Part shown: positions 8,146-16,077 of the stretch, one piece after another
How the letters are laid out: the number at the start of each line of letters is the position of its first letter
How positions within the stretch are numbered: the stretch's first letter is position 1
NCBI GenBank assembly: GCA_002314885.1
Contig: DCHT01000013.1
Coordinates: 7,857-35,420 of the forward strand
Source of the DNA: Bacteroidales bacterium UBA1745
Lineage (GTDB): Bacteria; Bacteroidota; Bacteroidia; Bacteroidales; UBA932
Direction: 5' to 3'
Length of the DNA: 27,564 bases
Notes under the pieces: generated by a model
Told to the model about the DNA's origin: nothing
Databases searched by the model: none
Seen by the model: the letters and a program-made list of their open reading frames with translations, nothing else
Translations under genes and position numbers: made by a program

Positions 8146-10463
8146 TACTCAAAAACCTAATCCTACCAGTAATTGCCCTTGGACTTCTGACAGCACCCGC
8201 TGCAGCAGCTCCAAGGGAATTGCTCAATAATGGGTGGAGCTTCTCCCTCGGTCACGCAAGCGACAAGGAGAAGGACTTCCACAGCGGCACCGAGTACTTC
8301 ACCTACCTCTGCAAGGTCAGGGCGAACAACCAGAGCCTCTCCCCCATTATGCCGGAATTCGACGATTCCGCCTGGAAGCAGATTTCCCTCCCGCACGACT
8401 GGGTGGTGGATCTGGGCTACAGCGGAGAAGCCAGTCATTCCCACGGCTACAAATGCGTGGGATGGAAGTATCCGGAGAATTCCGCAGGCTGGTACCGCAG
8501 GCATATCTTCGTGCCTGCAGAGGATGAAGGAAAACGCATCACAATCGAGTTTGAAGGCATATTCCGCGACAGCGAAGTCTTCTGCAACGGAGTCTATCTC
8601 GGCCACGGACGCAGCGGCTATGCAAGTTACACCTACGATCTCAGCGACGTACTCGAGTACGGCAAGGACAATGTGATCACGGTGCGCGTGGACGCGTCCC
8701 TCGAGGAAGGATGGTTCTACGAAGGCGCCGGCATCTACAGGAACGTCTATCTGAGCAAGGGAGACAATGTCGCAGTGGAGCCTTACGGACTTATGGTCAC
8801 CGCCACCGACAAGGTGCAGGTCAAGGCAACTATACGCAACTATGGCAATGCGAAGTCTGAGGAAAGGACAGTCAAGGCAGTGCTCCTCGACAAGGACGGA
8901 GTAGCCGTGGCACAGCAGGAAATGCGCCTCCAGGCCCTTGAGGCACAGGCTTCATCGATCATAGAAATGGAACTGACGCCTGCCAATGCCCATCTGTGGA
9001 GCCCTGACGAGCCATATCTCTATACTCTCCGCCTCTTTGTCGGCGAGGATATGAGCGAGACCCGCATAGGCATCAGGAAGGTGGAATTCACCCACGACAA
9101 CGGTATGCTCATCAATGGCCAGCGCGTCCAGATGAAAGGCTGCGACCTGCATCAGGACCACGCAGGAGTCGGCGCAGGCATCCCGGACGGAGTCTGGAGA
9201 TACCGCCTCGAGACATTGAAGAAATACGGTTTCAACACCATACGCTGCTCTCATAACCCGGCCTCCCCTGCTATGCTCGATCTCTGCGACGAACTGGGAT
9301 TCCTGGTCATCGACGAGAACCGTCTTATGGGCCCCGGCGAAGAACAGCTGGAGCTGCTGGGCCAGATGATACGCCGCGACGCCAACCATCCGAGCATAGT
9401 GCTCTGGAGCGTGGGCAACGAGGAATGGGCCATCGAATGGAATGTCTGGGGAACTAAAATTGCCAGCCGTATGACCGCGTTTGCCCATAGTATTGACCCT
9501 TCCCGTCCGACCATATATGCCAGCAGCAGCGGACAATATCCAAATTACGGCTGCGACGTCTTCGGATATAATTATATAGTGCAGAACCCCGTGATGGAGA
9601 ATTACGCCGCCTATCCGAATCCGGCCCTCGGCACCGAGGAGACCACCGGCTGCGGCACCAGGGGCAAGTACGAGACTGTCGCCGAGGAAGGCTGGATGCT
9701 ATCCCTGAACCGCAGCGGAGTCGCCGTGGACGAGCGCTACAGCCCGGAGTCCCTGGGCGTCATCGAGCGCGGATGGCAGTTCTACAGCAGCCAACCTCAG
9801 TTCGCCGGCGTCTGCTGGTGGACAGGATTCGACTATCGCGGAGAGGCCAACCCTATGGTGTGGCCTGCAACCGGTTCCCAGTTCGGTCTGCTCGACTACT
9901 GCGGATTCCCTAAGGACGAGGCTTTCTATCTCAAGGCAAATTGGACGGATGAGCCTCTCGTGCATATCTGCGGCCCTGTCAACGGCGAAGTCTGGGTTTA
10001 TTCCAACTGCGACAAAGTCCTGCTCAAGGCCGACGGACGCAAGATCGGCACTAAGCCGGTCGTAAGGGACGGCCACATAGCCTGGCAGCTCAAGGGCAAG
10101 GTTTCGAAGATAGAGGCCACTGGCTACGTCGGTCGTCGTGCAGCGGCCACGGACTGCTGGCCGGAGCAGATCAGCGGCACCACATACACGCTTTCAAAGA
10201 CAGAACTTGCCTCCGACGGACAGGACGTCATCATAGTAGATATTACCAGCGACAAGTCAGCCCTCGAAGTCAAAGTCGAGGGCGCGGCACTGCTCGGATG
10301 GGGCAACGGAAACCCGGGCTTCAAGGAAGTGGAAAGGCCTCTGGAGGGCAATGCGATACGCGTCCTGCCATTCTGCGGACACGCCCAGGTCATACTTCGT
10401 TCGATCGCGGGCCGCGACGGCCCGGTGACCATATACATAGATAATAAACAGATCAATATATGA
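8142..10463 (+). CDS. GH2 glycosidase, beta-galactosidase type, secreted
   Basis: 773 residues. The start is a TTG at 8142 that overlaps the GH94 stop (TTGA); no ATG exists near the N-terminus, and TTG yields a clean signal peptide (KNLILPVIALGLLTAPAAAA), so translational coupling is likely. Domain order is that of GH2: sugar-binding jelly roll (LPHDWVVD, WYRRHIFVP, about 25-200), immunoglobulin-like domain (about 205-310), TIM barrel from about 315 (MKGCDLHQDH, NTIRCSHNP). Acid/base is Glu427 in WSVGNEE; the nucleophile is probably Glu499 in GTEETTG, a form common in Bacteroidetes beta-galactosidases. In this setting it may remove galactose or mannose side or end units from oligosaccharides in the periplasm. 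Beta-mannosidase activity cannot be ruled out. Overlaps the GH3 start by four bases. Confidence 0.88.
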   Translation: MILKNLILPVIALGLLTAPAAAAPRELLNNGWSFSLGHASDKEKDFHSGTEYFTYLCKVRANNQSLSPIMPEFDDSAWKQISLPHDWVVDLGYSGEASHSHGYKCVGWKYPENSAGWYRRHIFVPAEDEGKRITIEFEGIFRDSEVFCNGVYLGHGRSGYASYTYDLSDVLEYGKDNVITVRVDASLEEGWFYEGAGIYRNVYLSKGDNVAVEPYGLMVTATDKVQVKATIRNYGNAKSEERTVKAVLLDKDGVAVAQQEMRLQALEAQASSIIEMELTPANAHLWSPDEPYLYTLRLFVGEDMSETRIGIRKVEFTHDNGMLINGQRVQMKGCDLHQDHAGVGAGIPDGVWRYRLETLKKYGFNTIRCSHNPASPAMLDLCDELGFLVIDENRLMGPGEEQLELLGQMIRRDANHPSIVLWSVGNEEWAIEWNVWGTKIASRMTAFAHSIDPSRPTIYASSSGQYPNYGCDVFGYNYIVQNPVMENYAAYPNPALGTEETTGCGTRGKYETVAEEGWMLSLNRSGVAVDERYSPESLGVIERGWQFYSSQPQFAGVCWWTGFDYRGEANPMVWPATGSQFGLLDYCGFPKDEAFYLKANWTDEPLVHICGPVNGEVWVYSNCDKVLLKADGRKIGTKPVVRDGHIAWQLKGKVSKIEATGYVGRRAAATDCWPEQISGTTYTLSKTELASDGQDVIIVDITSDKSALEVKVEGAALLGWGNGNPGFKEVERPLEGNAIRVLPFCGHAQVILRSIAGRDGPVTIYIDNKQINI

Positions 10464-12775
10464 GAAGAATCATTCTGAAGGCAGCGTTTGCTGCAATTCC
10501 GGTAATCGGAGTACTGTGCTCCTGCAACAGCGTGGCTCAGAGCCCGATGAGCGACAAGGAAATCGAGAGCAAAGTCGAAAAGACCCTCAAGTCCCTCAGC
10601 CTCGAGGAGAAGATCGGCCAGATGTGCCAGATCAACCTCACCGTGCTCGGTTCCGAGAAGAACGGCGAATTCGTGCTGGACGAGGCTCAGCTGAACCACG
10701 TCCTGCTCGACTACAAGGTGGGCCATATCCTCAACAGCCCTGGAAATGCCCTCACGCCTCAGAAATGGCAGGAAATCCTCGCCGCAATCCAGGAGAAGGC
10801 CCTCGAGGCCACCGGCATCCCTTGCCTCTACGGTCTTGACCACATCCACGGCTGCACATACGTGGACGGCGCGACCTTCTTCCCTCAGGATGTGAACGTG
10901 GGCGCTTCCTTCAACACCGAACTCGCACGTAGGGCTGCAGAGATCACTGCATACGAGAGCCGTGCCTGCAGCGTGCCTTACGCCTTCTCCCCTACCATCG
11001 ACCTCACCCGTTCCCAGGCCTGGTCCCGCATCTGGGAGAACTTCGGAGAAGATCCTCTCCTCAACACCGAGATGGGTCTGGCCGCAGTGGAAGGCTATCA
11101 GGGCGAGGATTACAACCATATCGACAATCAGCATATCGCGGTGTCCCTCAAGCATTATATGGGCTACGGTGCGGCTGTCAGCGGCAAGGACCGCACTCCT
11201 TCAAGCATCACTCCTCAGGATATGAAGGAGAAGTACTTCGCACCTTACAAGGCCTGTGCGCAGGCCGGTGCCCTGTCCATTATGGTCAACTCCGGCAACA
11301 ACGCAGGTATGCCTTTCCACGCGAACCACGAGTATCTTACCCAGTGGCTCAAGGAAGACCTCCAGTGGGACGGCGTGCTCATCACCGACTGGGCTGACAT
11401 CAACAACCTCTACACCCGCGACAAGATCGCTGCCGACAAGAAGGAGGCCATCAAACTGGCCATCAACGCCGGCATAGACATCGCTATGGAGCCATATTCC
11501 TGCGACTTCTGCGACCTGCTCAAGGAACTCGTGAACGAAGGCGAGGTGCCAATGAGCCGCATCGACGACGCCACCCGCCGCGTGCTGAGGATGAAATACC
11601 GCCTCGGTCTCTTCGAGGAGCCTCTCCAGAAGCTTGAGGACTATCCGGACTTCGCCTGCGAGGAGTTCCAGCAGGCTTCCCTCGCATCTGCAGAGGAAGG
11701 CATCGTACTGCTCAAGAACAGCGGAATCCTCCCTCTCAAGGCTGGTAAGAAGATTCTCGTGACAGGTCCTAATGCCAATTCTATGCGCTGCCTCAACGGT
11801 GGCTGGAGCTATTCCTGGCAGGGTCACATCGCCGATCAGTATGCAGGAGAATACAATACCGTCTATGAGGCTCTCTGCAATCGTTTCGGCAAGAGCAACG
11901 TGACTCTCGAGCAGGGCGTGAAGTGGAACGAGAAGTGCAACTGGTACGACGAGTGCAAGACTGAGATCGAAAAGGCTGTAAAGGCAGCCCGCAAGGCGGA
12001 CGTCATCATCGCCTGCATAGGCGAGAACAGCTACTGCGAGACTCCGGGCAACCTCAACGACCTGAACATCTCCGAAAACCAGAAGAATCTGGTGATGGAA
12101 CTCGAGGCTACCGGCAAGCCTGTAGTGCTCGTGCTCATCGGCGGCCGTCCTCGCATCATCAACGAACTCGAGCCACGTGCAAAGGCTGTCGTGGATGCAT
12201 TCCTCCCTGGCAACTATGGTGCTGACGCCCTGGCAGAACTCCTTGCCGGCGACGTAAACTTCAGCGCTAAGATGCCTTATACCTATCCTAAGGCCGCCAA
12301 TTCACTGATCAACTACGACTACAAGCCTTGCCAGCAGGTGTCCCAGATGGCCGGTGCCTACAACTACACCGCCGACGCTTCCGCCCAGTGGCCATTCGGC
12401 TTCGGTCTGAGCTACACCGAGTGGACATATTCCAATCTCACAGTGGACAAGAGCGAATTCAAGGCAGGCGACGAGCTGACTTTCACAGTCGACGTTACCA
12501 ACAGCGGAAAAATGGACGGCAAGGAGCCTGTGCTCCTCTTCTCCTCCGACCTCGTGGCATCCTGCACTCCTGACGTACGCCGTCTGCGCGCCTTCACCAA
12601 GGTCGAGGCCAAGGCCGGCGAGACCGTCACAGTCAAGTTCACCATCCCGGCCACAGACCTCGCATTCGTAGGCTACGACTGCCAGTGGAGGCTCGAAAAG
12701 GGTGACTTCCGCATTCAGGTAGGCGATCAGGTGCTCGACATCTACTGCAGCGAAACAAAAGTGGTGCAGAAGTAG
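10460..12775 (+). CDS. GH3 beta-glucosidase-type lipoprotein
   Basis: 771 residues, starting at an ATG that overlaps the GH2 stop (ATGA). N-terminal signal with lipobox LCSC, Cys22 probably lipidated, so periplasmic or outer-membrane located. GH3 N-domain follows (SLEEKIGQMCQINL, PCLYGLDHIHGCTY), with the nucleophile Asp310 in GVLITDWADI. The C-domain (about 400-640) has ILVTGPNANS, IACIGENSYCETPGNLNDL, where a Glu should serve as acid/base, and PFGFGLSYTEW. A fibronectin-III-like end domain covers about 655-765. Likely role: release of glucose (or other end sugars) from non-reducing ends of cello- or glucomanno-oligosaccharides. It is the last gene of the operon; its stop codon sits inside a terminator stem. 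GH3 fold certain, specificity inferred. Confidence 0.92.
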   Translation: MRRIILKAAFAAIPVIGVLCSCNSVAQSPMSDKEIESKVEKTLKSLSLEEKIGQMCQINLTVLGSEKNGEFVLDEAQLNHVLLDYKVGHILNSPGNALTPQKWQEILAAIQEKALEATGIPCLYGLDHIHGCTYVDGATFFPQDVNVGASFNTELARRAAEITAYESRACSVPYAFSPTIDLTRSQAWSRIWENFGEDPLLNTEMGLAAVEGYQGEDYNHIDNQHIAVSLKHYMGYGAAVSGKDRTPSSITPQDMKEKYFAPYKACAQAGALSIMVNSGNNAGMPFHANHEYLTQWLKEDLQWDGVLITDWADINNLYTRDKIAADKKEAIKLAINAGIDIAMEPYSCDFCDLLKELVNEGEVPMSRIDDATRRVLRMKYRLGLFEEPLQKLEDYPDFACEEFQQASLASAEEGIVLLKNSGILPLKAGKKILVTGPNANSMRCLNGGWSYSWQGHIADQYAGEYNTVYEALCNRFGKSNVTLEQGVKWNEKCNWYDECKTEIEKAVKAARKADVIIACIGENSYCETPGNLNDLNISENQKNLVMELEATGKPVVLVLIGGRPRIINELEPRAKAVVDAFLPGNYGADALAELLAGDVNFSAKMPYTYPKAANSLINYDYKPCQQVSQMAGAYNYTADASAQWPFGFGLSYTEWTYSNLTVDKSEFKAGDELTFTVDVTNSGKMDGKEPVLLFSSDLVASCTPDVRRLRAFTKVEAKAGETVTVKFTIPATDLAFVGYDCQWRLEKGDFRIQVGDQVLDIYCSETKVVQK

Positions 12776-12808
12776 TGGCACTACTTCTGCGCCACTTTAC
12801 AGTTTTTT
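12760..12808 (+). terminator. Rho-independent terminator embedded in the end of the GH3 gene
   Basis: Bases 12760-12775 (AGTGGTGCAGAAGTAG) pair with 12781-12796 (CTACTTCTGCGCCACT) in a 16-base-pair stem with a single G-U pair and a five-base loop, followed shortly by six T. The left arm is coding and includes the TAG stop of the GH3 gene. It ends the glycan operon. Confidence 0.85.
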
Positions 12809-12810
12809 GC

Positions 12811-12818
12811 TACATTTG
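12811..12818 (+). promoter_or_regulatory. Bacteroidetes -7 promoter box TACATTTG
   Basis: Exact match to TAnnTTTG directly after the operon terminator and 20 bases before the ATG at 12838. The upstream box is weaker (TCTG at 12786-12789, 21 bases away, one mismatch to TTTG). It supports separate transcription of the phosphodiester glycosidase gene. Confidence 0.6.
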
Positions 12819-12837
12819 TGAGACTAATGCACATATA

Positions 12838-13998
12838 ATGAAAAGACTCCTTCACCTTCTTGCAGTAATTGGCTGCCTCGCGTTCGCATTCACATCCTGT
12901 GAAAAGCCCGATTCACCGAGCGAAGAAACCACCATATACCGCATCAAGAACAAGAGCGGACAGGTTTACAGGAAAGCCAGCACCACCATTTCCCTGGAAT
13001 ACGCGACAATCAAGTCCAAGAAGGATAAGGAAGATCCGGCCTATACCCTCTACAGCATAGGCACCAACTCCCTGCAGATTTCATTCACATCTGCAGACGA
13101 AAGCATCTTCACCGTCAGCAAGATAGGCAGGGTGAGCGGACTCAAGCTGGGTCAGGCCTGGCTCTATACCGAATCCGCTGTGACAGGACAGAGGGATTCC
13201 ATACTCATAAAAGTCGTAGCTGCCACGGCTGACGAGAACACCTTCCTCACGGCCGACTGGGGCTGGACCAAACTGCCTACCGGCGGCGAATACGGCACGG
13301 CAAGTATGACCTTGTTCGGCGCAGTCCAGAACATTTCAATCATTCGCTACAAGGAGGCTGACTACAAGACCAGCATCACCTACTACAGCGGCACAGACTG
13401 CAAGACCGTGCCTAACGCTGCGACCAGCGTCAGTGCCGAAGTTGCCATCAACGCCAGCTTCTTCAACACCACAAGCCTCGTGGCCAGCACGACCTTCACT
13501 ATGGGAAGCACCCTCGTTGCCACTTCAACCGACTCAGAAGCCACAAACCGAAGCACAGGTACACTATACCTGAAGGGCGGAAACATCTCGTTCTCCGAGT
13601 ACAACTCCGCCCAGATCGCATACTACAAGACCTTTGACTTCGCCATTGCGTCCGGTCCGCTCCTCATACTCAACAACACAAGGCAGACCTTCATATCCCG
13701 CGATTTCAACAACAACCGCCACCCACGCACTATGATAGGCGTGACCAAGGACAGGGAAATCGTTATGGTAGTCGTGGACGGCCGATTCACAGGATATGCC
13801 TCCGGTATGACCATACCTGAGATGGCAGATCTGGCCGGCTACCTCGACCTAGTGGATGCGCTCAATCTTGACGGCGGCGGCTCCTCAACCATCTGGACAT
13901 CCACCGCAGGCGTGCTCAACTACCCTTGCGACAACAGCAAATGGGATCACGCCGGCTGCCGAAAGTGTCCGACAGCCGTAGTGGCAATGGCAAGATAA
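12838..13998 (+). CDS. Lipoprotein with phosphodiester glycosidase (NAGPA/DUF2233-type) domain
   Basis: 386 residues counted from the ATG at 12838, chosen over an upstream alternative start at 12775 because it begins a proper lipoprotein signal (MKRLLHLLAVIGCLAFAFTSC, lipobox FTSC). Residues about 40-130 look like an Ig-like (Big_2 type) domain (ISFTSADESIFTVSKIGRVSGLKLG). The C-terminal half is a phosphodiester-glycosidase domain of the kind in N-acetylglucosamine-1-phosphodiester alpha-N-acetylglucosaminidase: INASFFN, HPRTMIGVTKDREIVMVVVDGR, and ALNLDGGGSST with Asp345 and the Gly run. Such domains cleave a sugar from a phosphodiester; the substrate of bacterial versions is mostly unknown. 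It is cut off from the glycan operon by the terminator and has its own promoter box, so a direct role in mannan use is doubtful. Confidence 0.8.
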   Translation: MKRLLHLLAVIGCLAFAFTSCEKPDSPSEETTIYRIKNKSGQVYRKASTTISLEYATIKSKKDKEDPAYTLYSIGTNSLQISFTSADESIFTVSKIGRVSGLKLGQAWLYTESAVTGQRDSILIKVVAATADENTFLTADWGWTKLPTGGEYGTASMTLFGAVQNISIIRYKEADYKTSITYYSGTDCKTVPNAATSVSAEVAINASFFNTTSLVASTTFTMGSTLVATSTDSEATNRSTGTLYLKGGNISFSEYNSAQIAYYKTFDFAIASGPLLILNNTRQTFISRDFNNNRHPRTMIGVTKDREIVMVVVDGRFTGYASGMTIPEMADLAGYLDLVDALNLDGGGSSTIWTSTAGVLNYPCDNSKWDHAGCRKCPTAVVAMAR

Positions 13999-13999
13999 A

Positions 14000-14017
14000 A
14001 GAAGGCCTAGACCTTCT
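14000..14017. terminator. Short hairpin between convergent genes
   Basis: AGAAGG (14000-14005) and CCTTCT (14012-14017) form a six-base stem over a six-base loop between the two convergent stop codons. Read on the minus strand it is followed by CTTTTATC, so it better fits the end of the FNT gene. Weak, short stem. Confidence 0.4.
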
Positions 14018-14630
14018 CCTCACCTATCATAATAAGTCTGTAAAGGTTGCACCCGAGGGTGTTGCCCAGCACTATGCATACATACAGCAGAAGCACTGAC
14101 CAGACGTTGGCTCCGAGGAACTGAGCGGGACAAGCCAGGTAATAGAATGCGTCAGCAACGCAGTGCGGGAAGCCGCAGACGATGAACATAGGCACGCAGA
14201 AAAGCGTCGGGAGCATCTGTCCCTTGCGGCCGAATGTCACGGCAGTAGTCATCAGAAAACCGCAGCCGATGGCGAGCAGACCGGCCTTCCAAGGACCTAT
14301 GGCAAGCCTTCCACTGAGCACGGTCTCGGCATTTTCCTGGATGTGGATAGGAGAAAGCCTTGAAAGCAGAGCCACGAGCAGGCAGCCGATGATGTTGCCG
14401 AGGAGCACCAGCGCAAGATGTCCCACCTCGCCTTTGTTGATGAAGCCGGCAGTGCCGGTGAAGAGTTTCAGCTTGTACATAATGACGGTAATCAGACCGC
14501 AGGCAAAGAGGCAGGATCCGAAGAGACTGCCGCCCAGGCCCTTGTCATAGAGTGCGAGATAACCGAAGCCGGCTATACCGATTGCGATGCCTGCGAGTAC
14601 CGCAGATTTAAGTGTCGTGACTGCTTTCAT
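14007..14630 (-). CDS. Formate/nitrite transporter (FNT/FocA) family channel
   Basis: 207 residues, almost all hydrophobic, with about six membrane segments as in FocA, NirC and HSC. The family's central histidine is seen in CGFPHCVADAFYY (His156), matching the GFxHxVANM region of FocA. The loop KLFTGT near residues 55-60 resembles the conserved LFTGN region of segment two. It is clearly shorter than FocA (about 285 residues), mainly at both ends. Likely moves formate or a related small monovalent anion across the inner membrane, fitting mixed-acid fermentation; nitrite or hydrosulfide cannot be excluded. Convergent with the lipoprotein gene (eight bases between stops) and divergent from the glycosyltransferase gene. 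Confidence 0.85.
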   Translation of the reverse strand: MKAVTTLKSAVLAGIAIGIAGFGYLALYDKGLGGSLFGSCLFACGLITVIMYKLKLFTGTAGFINKGEVGHLALVLLGNIIGCLLVALLSRLSPIHIQENAETVLSGRLAIGPWKAGLLAIGCGFLMTTAVTFGRKGQMLPTLFCVPMFIVCGFPHCVADAFYYLACPAQFLGANVWSVLLLYVCIVLGNTLGCNLYRLIMIGEEKV

Positions 14631-14636
14631 ATTGCT

Positions 14637-14644
14637 TACATTTG
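14637..14644 (+). promoter_or_regulatory. Bacteroidetes -7 promoter box TACATTTG
   Basis: Exact TAnnTTTG in the divergent gap, 61 bases before the ATG at 14706. No convincing TTTG lies 19-21 bases upstream, where the FNT coding start already begins. Confidence 0.5.
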
Positions 14645-14705
14645 CGTTGCTAAATTAAAGTATTTTAACCAATTTTGCCACGTTTTTATAAACTTATTGT
14701 TCAAT

Positions 14706-15854
14706 ATGAAAGTACTTATACTCTCCTGCAACACGGGAGAAGGACATAACTCCAGCGCAAAAGCCATAAAGAAATATATGGATGCCCAGGGCATCGAGTG
14801 CGATTTCGAAGACACCCTCGGACTCGTCAGCGAGACCGTTTCCAAGAGCGTTTCCGATATTTACGTGTTCTCCACCAAGAGTTCCCTCTTCGAAAGGGCC
14901 TACAGGATAGGCGCATTCGTGAGCGATATGGAAACCAACCTCAAGTCTCCGGTCTACATCACCAACAAGCTCTACGCAAAGAAACTCTACGACTACATAG
15001 TCAGCGGAGGCTACGACGCCGTCATCTGCGTCCATCTCTTCCCTGCCGAGGCTCTCACAGCCCTCAAGAGGAACGCAAAGCTCAAGGTACCGGCAATCTT
15101 CGTGGCGACGGACTACACCGTCTATCCGCTGATGCACGAGACTATGCTCGACAGATATGTCATCCCTCACGAGGACCTCATCGAGGACTGGGTAAGCAAG
15201 GGCATTCCACGCGAGAAACTCGTGCCGATCGGCATTGCAGTGGACGAGGCAAAGTTCACCGAGAGAGTGCCTAAATCCGAGGCCAGGAAGGCCTGCGGCG
15301 AGGTTTTCGGATGGAGAGGCTGCGAGAATCCGGACTCCAGGTGGTATCTGGTGATGAGCGGCTCTATGGGCTTCGGCGACCTGGGCGGACTCATTGCCGA
15401 ACTCAGGTCCCTCATCGAGGAAAATGACCGCGTGGTCTGCGTCTGCGGCCGCAACGAGAAGGTTCGCGAGAAACTCGTGGAGGAATTCGGGGACAAGATC
15501 AGCGCAATAGGCTTCACCGACAAGGTCTCAATGCTTATGGACGCCTGCGACGTGCTCTTCTCCAAGCCGGGCGGAATCACCAGCACCGAGGCCATCATCA
15601 AGAACATACCGTTCATCCACACCGCCCCAATTCCGGGTCTCGAGGACTACAACGCCCGCTTCTTCCACTACCACAATATGTCCTACAGCACAACGGACGT
15701 GGAGCAGCAGGCCAGGGTTGCTGTAAGGCTCACCCACGACGAGGCATACCGTCAGCGTATGATCGACGCCCAGATCCGCAATTCCAACCCTCACACCTGC
15801 GAGCAGATTACTGCCCTGGTCGAGGAGATGGTCGAGGCTACTTCTCGTTCTTGA
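14706..15854 (+). CDS. GT28-family glycosyltransferase, MGDG synthase / processive diacylglycerol glucosyltransferase-like
   Basis: 382 residues from the ATG at 14706; upstream in-frame codons belong to the divergent FNT region and are not plausible. Start MKVLILSCNTGEGHNSSAKA carries the GEGH motif of the MGDG-synthase N-domain (about 1-180). The GT28 C-domain (about 200-360) shows LVMSGSMGFGDLGG and the donor-site motif LFSKPGGITSTEAI followed by IPFIHTAPIPGLEDYN. Such enzymes transfer glucose or galactose from UDP-sugar to diacylglycerol or similar lipids at the inner face of the membrane. No signal peptide; peripheral membrane protein expected. Lipid acceptor and sugar donor are inferred. 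Its last 17 bases overlap a possible minus-strand small ORF. Confidence 0.83.
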   Translation: MKVLILSCNTGEGHNSSAKAIKKYMDAQGIECDFEDTLGLVSETVSKSVSDIYVFSTKSSLFERAYRIGAFVSDMETNLKSPVYITNKLYAKKLYDYIVSGGYDAVICVHLFPAEALTALKRNAKLKVPAIFVATDYTVYPLMHETMLDRYVIPHEDLIEDWVSKGIPREKLVPIGIAVDEAKFTERVPKSEARKACGEVFGWRGCENPDSRWYLVMSGSMGFGDLGGLIAELRSLIEENDRVVCVCGRNEKVREKLVEEFGDKISAIGFTDKVSMLMDACDVLFSKPGGITSTEAIIKNIPFIHTAPIPGLEDYNARFFHYHNMSYSTTDVEQQARVAVRLTHDEAYRQRMIDAQIRNSNPHTCEQITALVEEMVEATSRS

Positions 15855-15957
15855 TGGACTTGATTACGCCGACAATGGAAATACCGCTCCAGAGAAGGTA
15901 AGGAATAACAACCAGTGCATAGACGCAGACGTTGAGAACATTGTAAAGATTATCCAT
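15838..15957 (-). CDS. Putative 39-residue single-span membrane protein
   Basis: MDNLYNVLNVCVYALVVIPYLLWSGISIVGVIKSIKNEK: one long hydrophobic span with a basic tail, a common form of real small membrane proteins. The ATG at 15957 is used because an exact TAnnTTTG box (minus strand, 15987-15994) lies 29 bases upstream, giving a normal short leader; the frame stays open further upstream but through a terminator palindrome. It overlaps the end of the glycosyltransferase gene by 17 bases, tail to tail. No family is recognised and no function is proposed. Chance cannot be excluded for so short a frame. Confidence 0.5.
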   Translation of the reverse strand: MDNLYNVLNVCVYALVVIPYLLWSGISIVGVIKSIKNEK

Positions 15958-15986
15958 AGTATTGCTGTTTTCGTTTGTTTCTGATG

Positions 15987-15994
15987 CAAAAGTA
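15987..15994 (-). promoter_or_regulatory. Bacteroidetes -7 promoter box TACTTTTG, minus strand
   Basis: CAAAAGTA on the plus strand reads TACTTTTG on the minus strand, an exact TAnnTTTG, 29 bases upstream of the ATG of the 39-residue protein. The matching upstream box is unclear. Confidence 0.45.
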
Positions 15995-15997
15995 GAG

Positions 15998-16035
15998 TGA
16001 GCTTGTGCCATACTATGACACAAGCTCATTTTTTT
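15998..16035 (+). terminator. Intrinsic terminator upstream of dcuB
   Basis: TGAGCTTGTG (15998-16007) pairs perfectly with CACAAGCTCA (16019-16028); inside, CAT and ATG can extend the stem past one C-A mismatch. Seven T follow. On the plus strand this would end transcripts from the glycosyltransferase gene before dcuB. Confidence 0.75.
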
Positions 16036-16077
16036 GAAAAATTTTTCTTAATTTTATCTTCAAATCACATAAACACT

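Noticed and set aside
12775..12837. Upstream start extending the phosphodiester glycosidase lipoprotein by 21 residues
   Set aside because: It would begin inside the terminator hairpin and before the promoter box, and would spoil the lipoprotein signal that begins at the ATG at 12838.
15997..16028. Similar N-terminal peptides on both strands (MSLCHTMTQAHF and MSLCHSMAQAHS)
   Set aside because: Both come from translating the two arms of the terminator palindrome at 15998-16028; the similarity is a product of the inverted repeat, not homology.
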